Part shown: piece by piece, positions 34,812-44,432 of the stretch
Layout of the letters: every line of letters starts with the position of its first letter
Position numbering within the stretch: the stretch's first letter is position 1
Origin: Fasciolopsis buskii
Lineage: Eukaryota > Platyhelminthes > Trematoda > Plagiorchiida > Fasciolidae
Direction: 5' to 3'
DNA length: 64,000 nt
NCBI GenBank assembly: GCA_008360955.1
Contig: LUCM01004000.1
Span: 231,767 to 295,766 of the forward strand
Notes under the pieces: model-generated
The model's input: only the letters and a program-made list of their open reading frames with translations
The model's database searches: none
Told to the model about the DNA's origin: nothing
Position numbers and translations under genes: made by a program

Positions 34812-36313
34812 CTATATTCTGTAGCCCGCGGAAGTCATGACAGCATGCTTCCTAAAGTTAACCAACTGTAAGGGATCATCAACGATTTGTATATCAACGT
34901 CGTCAGTGTCCCGGGGCGCAAATGAAGCCTTACGTTTTGAAGACGTAGGCAACCTAACGGATGACGACGTTCCGGGAATCAGTTCAACCGTCTTCCTAAT
35001 TCTCCGTGTCCCAGCCCTGCAAACAGCATTATCGGCGAGTTTGCTAACTCCTGCGTGGTTCTCCATTGGCACCACGGTGAATTCCTTACCTGCCGCTATC
35101 AACTTAGCTATATATCGTAGTTGCTCTAATAGACGTCCTGACGCGGCCTCACTTAAGGTCAAAGAGGACACGTAAATATCTTGACAAGCGTCCCCAAAGA
35201 GGGACATCTTATCTTCTTTTTTGAAAGCTAAATGTTGCTCTTCGACGATGCATTCCTTCTGGGGTGAGGGCGACTGGCGTTTGTAACCGTCGCATTTATG
35301 CCCCCATCGGCCCACTGGAAGTCTGGCTGCGTCATACCTAAGGAAGGAGCTGACACGCAATATGTGGCTGCATGGTAACAGCCACTGGTTCCAGAAAGTT
35401 CACGTGCATGACGGCTGAACGCCCATCAGTACACGTGCACCGCAAGATCTGGAACACCCTACCTCCTAAGACTCGCCTACCTTCTGAAGGTAAACTAACT
35501 TGAAGGGCGTTCAACTGCGCCAAGCTGCGGTCGACGATTATCGTCCTAACCTTACCCGTCGCGGGCAACATATCCTTCATAGCAATAACCGCCCTGCGGT
35601 AGCTTGCTCCGCTTTCGTTAGGGAGCACGGCATAAAACAATGACCACCCTAACCCACTATAATCTACTATCATGGCATACCACAGCACGTACGCACCGCA
35701 GGTAAGCTGGTGGGTTGCGTCTACTAACATCACTTCGCAGTAACACTCAGCTAAATGCCGAACACTATCCAGCACGAAAAACGCAAACCTAACTACATTC
35801 TCCCGTTTCAGTAACCTGAGACTACCTTGTCCGCGCAATAAGTCTTTTACGCGAACGACGTCGTTCCGGTCATCCATTACCCGGAATTTACGTCTAAGAC
35901 TATCAATATCTCGAACTGTGACTAGGCGGTTGAAATTATCCCGCGCATATCGACAAACCTCTCTAGAATTTCCAAAAATTTCCATTATGCTAATTACGCG
36001 CGCCTCCTGCTCTGCGGTTAACTTACGATTGCGCGCGTAATAATGGTCATGAGACCGATGGAAGAAATGATTGTTTTGGAGACAACTTCCCACCACCTGA
36101 TACTGCTTGCTAACTGCACGCAACGTGACGAATGCCGGGCAGACAATATTTGGAAACCTGCAAATAAATATTACTTGAAAAAATAACACACTTACCGACG
36201 ACCGCTTTGACTTCTGCGACACGTGTGGACGCAGCAATACTTGATCCTGTAGTAGGGAAAAGAAGACGGAAGAGACCGCGGATGCTCTCGGAGCCAATTT
36301 CTGGAGCGGACAT
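34812..36313 (-). pseudogene. MULE transposase-like gene with SWIM zinc finger (ZSWIM-type), frameshifted
   Basis: The ATG at 36311-36313 opens exon 1 (36196-36313), which ends at G|GTAAGT. An acceptor GTGCAG cut at 36113 restores the long downstream frame and gives an 82-nt intron; a nearer acceptor would give 38 nt but the wrong frame. The main exon reads HSHDHYYARNRKLTAEQEAR-like sequence, a ZSWIM/FAR1-type pre-catalytic region. A MULE catalytic core follows: EVMLVDATHQLTCGAYVLWY (first D), then YAVLPNESGASYRRA and VRTIIVDRSLAQLNAL (second D). Next comes CTC (35431-35439). The partner half of the SWIM finger, FWNQWLLPCSHIL (CSH at 35364-35372), is in another frame, so a frameshift lies between 35373 and 35430. 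The second frame stays open to a stop at 34812. The gene is either recently decayed or has a sequence error there. The N-terminus is short for this family. Confidence 0.8.
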
Positions 36314-36671
36314 TGTGATATTTATAAAACTACGTTAGCAACTTATGCTGAAAAAGCCTAAAATCAGATTCAAAATCAGAGAAACTAGAACAAAAACGTC
36401 GAACGTAACGTCTAAACAACTCAGAATCATCAACGTGCATTGCAGTAGCGTGCGCACGGACAACCATGACAGCCATATGAGCGCAAGTGACGCAATTTCC
36501 GGTTTCACCTGCTTTTATACCCATAATCGCCCGTTTAAACAATGATCACCTTATCCATTTTAACATTTTCTTAATTTCCAAAAAATGCACGTTAACATAT
36601 TCATTCCATTTCCATAACAATTCATTTTAGCTTCACAGGAGCGACTTTTCAACGTGAAAGTTTCGTCACTA

Positions 36672-37510
36672 ACATATATGACCGGAGTCCCCAAACGTCG
36701 ACAGCCTTACGTTATTGAAGGAAACGTTAGGCTAAAGAAATGACCAGCAGTGGTAAAGCGGTAATTTGATGGAAGTGGTGGAAATCAGGCCGGCAAATTG
36801 GATGAGATACGCAGTTGAAAACAAATGGCCAAAAAATGATGAGGGCGGAGGATGACCGTCAATATTGTCCCAAACTATCTGCAGGAAATTTTTGAAGCTT
36901 CGAATATGGAACTCCCGGGGATAGTGATTATATTTGCATACGGATGGCGATAAACTGTACCGGGAGGTGCATCAGATAAAAAATGTTTGTGTAAGAACAT
37001 TCCTTAAATACAGCCGCCAGAATTGATCTCTCTGCTGTCATTTTTGTTGTCGCAGCATTTTGACTTTATTCAGCAGTACGGTTGGAGAATATGAATTGCG
37101 CAAGCCGTTCCGGAGACAGTAGTAATCGCGGTTTTATCCAGTTGCAAAGATGCGAGTTGAGATATCCAGTGCGATTATCGGGATATTTTTGGATGAACGG
37201 ACCAGAACTCGAGCGCCAGTTCTAGCTAACTTGTTCCTTGCAGGAATGATAGGACAGCAGATTTGGAGTCGCCATTACGAGAACGAAAGCGTTAGCGGCG
37301 CGTCTGCTGCAGATGCAAGATCTGAAACGCAAGAGAGAAGTAGTCTGGCTTAAATGGCAGCTTGTGGTTGTGTTGATTATTGGCTCGCGACAAAATACCT
37401 GCAACAAAGTGTATCTATTCCGTAAAATGTAGTAACTATAAGTGAGCTATTGTAGCAGTTTTAGGCGTAGATGAAGGTTAGGGTCTACAAAGGACGACCT
37501 ATTCAGCTCT
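36672..37510 (-). mobile_element. (ATT)n-tailed repeat family, copy B, 5' half
   Basis: The match to copy A resumes with ACATATATGACCGG... and runs on through CAAATGGCCAAAAAATG, GTACGGTTGGAGAATATGA, GCGCAAGCCGTTCCGGAGAC and GGCTCGCGACAAAATACCTG. It ends with CCTATTCAGCTCTGCCA at about 37510. The stretch 37270-37420 is roughly 94% identical to its counterpart in copy A, much closer than the tail half. In both copies the strand opposite the element's own direction reads RHYENESVSGASAADA, xSETQERSSLA and a stop. Confidence 0.85.
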
Positions 37511-37829
37511 GCCAAGCTAGTAAAGAGGATAAGACGATATGAAGAGCGAGGACTACACAGACTGAAGATGTTTAAAATCGTGAGATGTGATGAGAGCATG
37601 GATCCCTCAAAATTACATAGACAGTTTCGTCAGCCTTCATTGGTAGAAGCTGAAGAGTTAGTTGCTTAACCCACTGGTGATAAGGGGTACATCACTACAA
37701 GGGAGGTCAAAAAGTGCATAACCGTGGACGTGCGAGCAAGTGAGGAAGTAAGAGGTGAAAGCGGATCTCAGAGAATGATCTCAGAAAAGACTCGGTTATA
37801 AACCAGAAATCTAACCCATGTTCGTAAGC

Positions 37830-38490
37830 CTCGTCTAATCCGATGTTAGCTCGTGTCAGGTTAATTAAGAACGGGACATCCAGTAACTTTGCCAGCCGGG
37901 CTTCAAACTGGGCTAAATTTGGGCACGTTCGCAGGGAACTAGGGAGCTTTTTCTACAGTTTAGAGTAAGCAACTGTGAAAAATTTTCCGCTGATAGACAG
38001 TCGAGTCAAGGGTATTCTTCAAGAGTGGTATCTACTAAGGAGTGGATGTGGGGGACTACCAGCGTCGTGCATGCCGTTTGTAGTAGAGTGGGCATTATTA
38101 AGACAAAAATTAAAAAGAAATGCAAGGTTAAATTTTACTCGACGAGACCAAAATGGTTCAAGTCCAAGCAGCTCGAATCTGTCCTTGTAGTTTAGGCTAG
38201 AGGAAGGACCCAGGAGATTTCTAGTGAATGCACGCTGCACATTCTCGATTGCAATTCGATCGACTTTAAACACATGCGTAAAGATAATCGGGCAATACTC
38301 GAGGTGGGGCCTACCATGGGACTTGAAGTTGAGAATTCTGCAGTCTTGAGTGCGAAATGCCCTTAACGTCATTGTGGCGGTTCTCTTAGCTACAGCGGTC
38401 TGATGGTGAGCCTGCTCTTTGAAGTTGAAATAGCAGTAGTATTGTAACTCTGAGTCCTTATTTGTGTGTGAAACAATAATTGGCATGCCG
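37830..38490 (-). mobile_element. LINE reverse-transcriptase C-terminal relic
   Basis: A 155-codon minus-strand frame (38019-38486) reads NFKEQAHHQTAVAKRTATMT, then GRPHLEYCPIIFTHVFKVDR, IAIENVQRAFTRNLLGPSSS and YKDRFELLGLEPFWSRRVKF. This is the thumb/C-terminal region of LINE ORF2 (RPxLEYCxxIFSP...IExVQRxFTxxLxG...YxxRCxxLGLxxLxxRR). Below 38019 the pattern continues as NTFFTVAYSKLxKKLPSSLR, matching the RxxFFTxRxxxLWNxLP ending. The upstream polymerase core is absent. Confidence 0.88.
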
Positions 38491-38589
38491 CTTGTGGAGA
38501 GGGCGCCCGGAGGATCATGGCATTTTCACTTTACCAGAGAACTTTTGTCAGCAGAGAACTTCATGAGCCAGTTTTTTTCCAATTCAAGC

Positions 38590-39150
38590 CATGAACCTTG
38601 TGACAGTGACCAACGACTGCACACGAAGGGGACTAAACGGATTCTCCTCCTTTTTGCTGGTAATCCTTGGAGCCCAGTTCAAGATGTCTACGAACAAAGT
38701 TTTCTGTACATCCATCGTCAGTCATTCAAAGGCCCCTGAAGTGGAAAACAAAAGGGGAATAAGAATACATAGCGCCTCGCAGCAACCAGCCTGTTTTGGA
38801 CAATCCTAACCCCACACCAGTCTGGGCACAGAAAAATCCCCGACCTTTAGCGAAAGGTATCAGACCTACGGAAAAACGTTCAGTTACTGGAAGACACTGG
38901 CTTGCGCTCGTCCCCGGTAATCAATATTATGGAACCCCTAACCTAGCCCAATTTTCAAAGCTTGATATCTACTTGCCGTATTTTGGACCCAGCCATCACC
39001 GAGATACAAAACATTTATCGACAGACAAAAGCATTGTTATGTTCAGTGCCCTGTTCGTCTGCCCTAAAAACGATGGAGTTGAACACTCTTAAAGATCTTG
39101 TCTCGGATCATCATCGGTGCATTTGTATTATATTAAGGAAAATGTGCAAC
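38590..39150 (+). repeat. Unknown coding-like interspersed repeat, copy 2
   Basis: This is the counterpart of 5130-5725, in the other orientation. The frame near 38840-39050 reads RKVSDLRKNVQLLEDTGLRS, then SPVINIMEP, then LISTCRILDPAITEIQNIYR. It is broken by stops where copy 1 is open. At DNA level, blocks such as CAGTTACTGGAAGACACTGG and TTTTGGACCCAGCCATCACC align with copy 1 at roughly three quarters identity by eye. Confidence 0.65.
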
Positions 39151-41665
39151 ATTGATTAGCCCTTCATTCCCTAAATATTTTACGGACACCGTCAAAGTTC
39201 TACTGATAACTGGCAGATTTGAGCCAAAAACAGCATTTTTGCAGGGCTAAAGCCATTTACCAAAAACTCCCCCGTGATGGGTGGCGTTTTGCGGATGCAG
39301 AATAATTTCAGCAGCACTGCGTTTGCTCGTAGTCGAGTGGCTAATGCTTTTGTAATCCAGTGGCACTGATAGATTGCTCGAAGTTTGCCTAGAAGGTTGC
39401 AAGTTGTATAATCATTATCTGCGAGGTCATCAGCAGGGCACAAATTTTTGTTTAGTTCAGAAATAAGGTAATGGGTTCGTACTGTGGACTCAACTGTGGA
39501 CAGATTACCGCGCCGGACCTTTACTCCCAAGGTTGCTCTGCCTGCACCCATGGCTTCCGCTTTAGTGTTCGTTTGTTCCTGTATGGATAGACCTCAGCGG
39601 GTACGGACTTAGAATTATGAAGAAATTGGAAAGAATGGAGGAAAAACACGAATATTTTTGGAAAGGAACCAGTTATTACTTTGAATTGCACCCAAACGAT
39701 TAAAAAACGCAGTGTTGGATATCAGGGAAACCGATCAAGCCGTTTGGAAGAAATCTAAAGATGGAACAACCGCAAATATTCGTGTGCGCGCAACTGGCCT
39801 TTGTAGCAAAATGAGTAGTTGCAGAACTTTCTAAGGGTTAATTGTTGTGACGGGCCCTATATTTAGCGTGGGCAGTCAAGTAGGCAATAAACATAATAGA
39901 ACTATTGGACAATTGCGAAAGTTTGGCGATTGAGTAGAATGCAACATATAGTATAAAACAATGTAGAGAAAGGGTTTAACAGAAGGGAGAACATTCGGAA
40001 AAATTCAAGTTAGATTAAAATGTACACAAATTGGTGTTTCCATTTTTGTCTAGTTTGTGCCAAGCTAAATGAAGTACAGGGCATCATCAGAAAACTGGGT
40101 CAACTGCAATGGATAAATGCCGGAGAAAACAAGAATGGCAGTGCCTGAGTTCACGATGTGCACGGCAGTCGCGGTAGACTCGGTTTTCCTTTGCCAGCGG
40201 AGTTAGGGAGGCTGTTGTGGGTGACGTAATGGCTGGACTGCAGTGCTCCTGGGAGGAGAGCAAATCCTTTGTCGAAGGGCGCTAAAACTTTGTTGACGCA
40301 ATTTGGACCATGGAGCAGGAGACGGAAAGGTAACTAGGAGCGCTTAGGTGACGATGGCCCTCGCAAGGAGAAAGTTAGCGAGAAATTTTGAAACGGTGTC
40401 AGTTTCGACCGGTAGAGAAACCGGAAGTCGAGAGTGTAAACGGCGTTTTAGCAATGCACACCCAAAATATACTCACAAGCACAAAACAAAACGTATTCGT
40501 AAATTCCACGATAATGAGTCATGAAATTTATCAATATACGAACACAAACAATGCTGAAATATGCAATTACAACGAATTGAAACGAAATTCAATATCACTG
40601 CAAACAAAAGGGTACGTTGCTCACGAGTACTTCAAAGCAGTGTGAGCTAAGATTGCACGCTGAGTGTGGCTAAACAAACCCACAGGCAAGTAAAAATAAG
40701 CATATAAAAACAGCAGAATCATTTGTTTAGCAGTTTTCTCCCGAATTCCGATGCAGAGGGTTGTTTTTCAGAAAATTTTATTAGGGCTAGTTTACAAGGG
40801 AGCAGAATCAGTCCGGAAGCGATGCCGCCAGTGGCGAAATAGGCTCCAGCCTGCCAAGTGTAGTACCATGTTTACTTATTGATGGGCATTATAGATAGCG
40901 GCGCAATGAAGTGACAGTAATAATTGTATAATGATAAGCAGGCAAAGCGCCATGCAGCTGCTGTGTAACTAACCTCATTGGAAAAAGAGCGGAACAGCCG
41001 AAAAGGGCAGGAAGGTTTGTACAACTGAGGCAAGCAACATGATGTTTTACATTTGTTCCTGCTTGTAGTGGGGCAAAATTTGGAACTGAATGGGTTGAGA
41101 CAGGATGTGTTAGGAAAAAGGAGAGAATGCGTTAATCCAGGTCAAGCAAACCGAGAGAGAGCAATGAAATTTTAAATACGTCTTTGGTGACAGCAAACAA
41201 TTTAGTAAAGCCGAAAGGCTTAACCAAATATTTGGGGCAGATATCCAAAGCTGATAAACTGACATAGGAAAGGGTCAGATGCAACCGCGTAAATAGGGGT
41301 AGGAATGACGTTACACCTCTTATAGCGAAGGTCAGGATTATGGTTAGGTGCTGTCATGTGACAAGTGTGAATGGGGGGAGAAATAATAATGGAACTGGGC
41401 GGTTCTCTACACCGAAGAGGCAGATACAAAGGCACCGGTCAAAAGAAAATTAAAGAAATCAAAAAGGCTGTATTAGCCGGCTGCGCAGTTTTACACATTA
41501 AAAGAAGTAGAACAGATGGAATATATAAAGCTAATGCGGAAAGAAATGGAAGTTAGAGCATTAGCACCCAGTTGGAAGTTGAGAGGGGAGCTGGAAAATA
41601 CCAATAGGCGAATAAAATCATACCGGTATCTGTTGGTAGCAGGAGATGGAATGTTTTCATGAAAT
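39150..41665. other. No gene recognised
   Basis: The minus-strand frame 39192-39551 (119 codons) is the longest here. It shows no motif I can name, and its position next to the coding-like repeat suggests repeat origin. The plus-strand frames at 40388-40645 and 41371-41556 are unassigned. Confidence 0.4.
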
Positions 41666-41667
41666 AA

Positions 41668-42115
41668 TTCACCATATGATGATATCGCTCAGCTGACTAT
41701 TAAGAAACCATGGAAGCACTGTACAGCTGTTTCACCTCTGTTAGGAATCATCAGCAGTGTATATCCTTCTAACTAGTAACTTCTAACACGTACCAAGTAG
41801 CCAAGCTCTCTAGGTAATATCCAAAGCCTTCGTCAGGTTACCTGCAGAGAAGCCATCATCAATAGGGGTCCATTGGTATGCGCTAGCTGCCCGTGGCCGT
41901 GCAAATCACTGCCGGATATGTGCAACACCATGTGCTGATGTTCAACAAACCGTTCAGAGCCCACCAAGTAGCGTAATCGTTAAAGCGTTCTACCCAAGTT
42001 GGTTCTTCCTGGGTTCGCGCCCAAGTTTATGCACTGCTGATGATTCCGAACAAGAATGAAACAGCTGCACATTGCTCCCATCGTTTCTTAATGGCCAGCT
42101 AAGCGATGATATTGC
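41668..42115. mobile_element. SINE pair in inverted orientation with a tRNA-like head
   Basis: The plus-strand copy starts near 41963 with a tRNA-like promoter: box A-like GTAGCGTAATCG at about 41969, box B-like GGGTTCGCGCCC at 42011-42022. It continues into GCACTGCTGATGATTCCGAA, GAATGAAACAGCTG and TTAATGGCCAGCTAAGCGAT. The sequence at 41671-41766 is the reverse complement of that body (CAGCTGTTTCA, GGAATCATCAGCAGTGTA). The two bodies are about 280 bp apart and could fold on each other. The head of the reverse copy is not clearly preserved. The tRNA-like part is too degenerate to be a working tRNA gene. Confidence 0.65.
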
Positions 42116-42299
42116 TGGGTGCATTATCTGATAAAAAATCTATTGGTTGGATTTTACGTGGATAAATGGACTGGTTGCGCATCACTCTTACCGTAAGACC
42201 ATCGGTGCAACGTAGAAATGATTCTACGTTACCTTCAGTCCCAAACCAGTCTGGCTCTCTCGGTTCAGTGACCTGTATGTATCAGTTTTCGTGATCATC

Positions 42300-43600
42300 C
42301 CTTGAGGCTGAAGATGTTACTTACTCTTTTTCTTGAAAGATGGAGGATTTTCGTTAGAGCGTGTTTCAGGTGAAATTTTGTTTCACATTTGACCAGAAAG
42401 AGATTGGATCGCACCTGTTTCCGCAAAATGAGGGAAAAACAATTTGACTGACATTTCTTAGTGAATACGCAGTGTCTGTAGTTTCTCTCAGCAATGAAGA
42501 GGCTTTGCATGGCTTGCCTCTTATTTAGCAATTAAAAATGTGAAAGTTGAATTTACTCTTCAGAACCGCGGAGTTCCCGGTTAATCAAGATGCACCTCTG
42601 CCCGTAAATGAGTTCCGGATTAGCTTCCTTGAGTCGCTTTATTCAGAACCTTGACAAGGTTTTGATAGCTATTATGTCGTTCTGTCTCATACTTGAGCAA
42701 GCATTAGCATCATATCTGGGTATTGGCTTAACCTGGGTCAAATAAACATCTCTCTTTGGGAATAAACGTTTTTATTACCATTCCGACAAACTCACGGGAT
42801 CTAGCGTCTAGTATGCCAGTACTCTCTGAAAATTTGGAATTAGCGTTGATGAAAGAGACGATTCTCAGAAGCATTATGGATTGTCTGTCATCTAAAGCTG
42901 ACAGAATTGGGTAGAACGAGGCTGAGAACTTCAGTGACCGGTTTATTTCCCAGAAAATGAGTGAATGTAGATCTAGCGTTATTTTCTGAAGCATATAACC
43001 TAAAGCGCTGGGATCGAAAATGAGGGGGAGTTTTAAGACGTCGAAATAGAGAACGGGGTTTTTGTCAAATTATGGGGACAGTTTAGTTACCTGATAAATA
43101 CTGGCTGGTCGAAACGCTGCTCCAAATCATCCCACTGGTTACAGGCCTTGGGTTTGAAATGTCATGAGCGCTTACAGCCTGATTACACCAAGTCAATTAA
43201 GAGCCTAGCAAGGAGTGTAAAGGATCAGCGGTATCGTGAGACCTCATTTATGAAATTACACCCGGATGGGATACCATTCAAAGGCCTTAGTCATGCATGG
43301 AAAAGACCAAAACCACCGTCTCACCATCATGGGCAACCTTGACTGTGAGGATCAAAAATCAGGAGTATAGGTTTTGCATGATCGGTCCTTCAGAATGTCA
43401 TGGTGGTCTTCGCTGATGAGATTGTGGCTGATTTGGTGTTTTTGTTGATCAATCTCTCCAAGCCTTTCGCCACGGCCGAGATGAGGCTTGTTGGTCGACG
43501 TTCAGCTGTGTCGGACTTAAACCCTCCTTATGAACCGCTATGAATAAAACGTTCTCTGTGACGGACAAAACTTACACCATTGGGACAAATTAAATAAGGT
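42300..43600 (-). mobile_element. LINE reverse-transcriptase relic
   Basis: At the high end of the minus strand are HKEGLSPTQLN, then SAVAKGLERLINKNT (the fingers region NYRPxSLxSxxxKxxERxI), then TVVLVF and a MVSHPG remnant of the KAFDxVxHxxL motif, then NPRPVTSG, where SGVPQG is expected. The 88-codon frame 42728-42994 reads INRSLKFSASFYPILSALDD, then RQSIMLLRIVSFINANSKFS. This matches the region after DLGV in CR1-like C-termini. All pieces are out of frame with each other. Confidence 0.65.
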
Positions 43601-43650
43601 GATTAAACAAATAGAAATCTCAGCCTTTAAATGTGGAGGCTGCCAGTATT

Positions 43651-43679
43651 ATCTCTTAACGACCTTGTCGTTAAGAGAT
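43651..43679. repeat. Perfect hairpin, 13-bp stem and 3-nt loop
   Basis: ATCTCTTAACGAC, loop CTT, then the exact reverse complement. It lies between the LINE relic and copy D of the ATT-tailed family. No U-run or other terminator context is seen. Confidence 0.85.
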
Positions 43680-43869
43680 GTTCATATCAGCACTAGGGTT
43701 TGAGAGTTCGGAGGGGCAGTAGGTGATATTAGAGTAACGGTCACAGGTGGATAGAAGGGAATTTTAGGAAGATAGGTTATCGCTAGCCGCAAAAAAGAGC
43801 TTAAAGCTCCAGCCAAGTCTACCGGGTCCTTTGGATAAATTTTGATGTGCAGTTGGCAAAAGTTTGAGA

Positions 43870-44432
43870 GGAGGCTGTGGGTTCCTTTTTTTCATTAACT
43901 TTGCCAAAATTTCTAGTTTTAGAGTTGTTTATATCACTGGGTTCCCTATCCACTTTGAATGGCATTCCGCTTGGTTTTCAGCGTATTCCTAATGCTTCTC
44001 ATCTCTTCAGCTCAAGGTTTTTGTCCATTACGTAACGCCCTGTTAGTCTGTCAACTTCTAACATATCTTGACATCCGCCGTTGATCTCCGATCATGTTTT
44101 GCTTCAGCGACACGCACATTTATTGCATGAAAAAGTAAAGTGACTGGTAGCCCGTTGCTGGCAATCAGTCCATGGGAAATCTGCAAAGTCTTGTTAAACT
44201 AGTTCTCTAGTTCTGATCATTGAATGAAATACCCGTGCTTTCCACAATGCTTTGCAGCAACGGATTCAAATTTCCAGTATACACCCCGCATGACAAAAGG
44301 TTGCACTCATATTCTTATCCCTTGTGATTTCTCTTAATCACATTTCTTTTGCATTATCTGTGTACAAATTTGATCAAGCCTTCCACAAGCCGAAAAATGT
44401 ACATTATTATTATTGTTATTATTATGACAGAA
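43870..44432 (+). mobile_element. (ATT)n-tailed repeat family, copy D (5'-truncated)
   Basis: It aligns with the tail half of copy A: GTCCATTACGTAACGCCCTG near 44030, the ACATTTATTGCATGAAAAAG block near 44116-44136, a stop at the same aligned place (LLN then TAG, near 44200), then a 3' region and a tail ATTATTATTATTGTTATTATT at about 44403-44426. It is more diverged than A and B and has an extra stop inside the frame. The 5' boundary is approximate. Confidence 0.7.

Larger units (their letters stand above)
33094..36671 (-). mobile_element. MULE-like DNA transposon inserted in copy B
   Basis: Copy A is continuous across the point where copy B is interrupted, so these about 3.58 kb are an insertion. 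ACATAT occurs on both sides (33088-33093 and 36672-36677) and fits a target-site duplication; MULEs usually make 8-11 bp, so the original may have been longer and has diverged. The ends share only a short imperfect inverted match (TTCACGAAAT versus GTGACGAAAC). The left end carries three degenerate CCACxCCGCGA units (about 33112, 33170, 33200), like subterminal repeats. The cargo is one SWIM/MULE transposase-like gene (34812-36313, minus). The rest, 33.22-34.8 kb, is TA microsatellite and hairpin-forming DNA. Confidence 0.75.

Noticed and set aside
36115..36297. Upstream part of the 319-codon MULE frame, with a second possible start at 36295-36297
   Set aside because: The frame reads straight through the GT-AG intron; the exon-1 ATG at 36311-36313 with splicing gives a better-supported N-terminus.
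41963..42035. Possible tRNA gene
   Set aside because: Box A- and box B-like blocks are present, but the acceptor and anticodon arms do not pair well and the sequence continues into a repeated SINE body.
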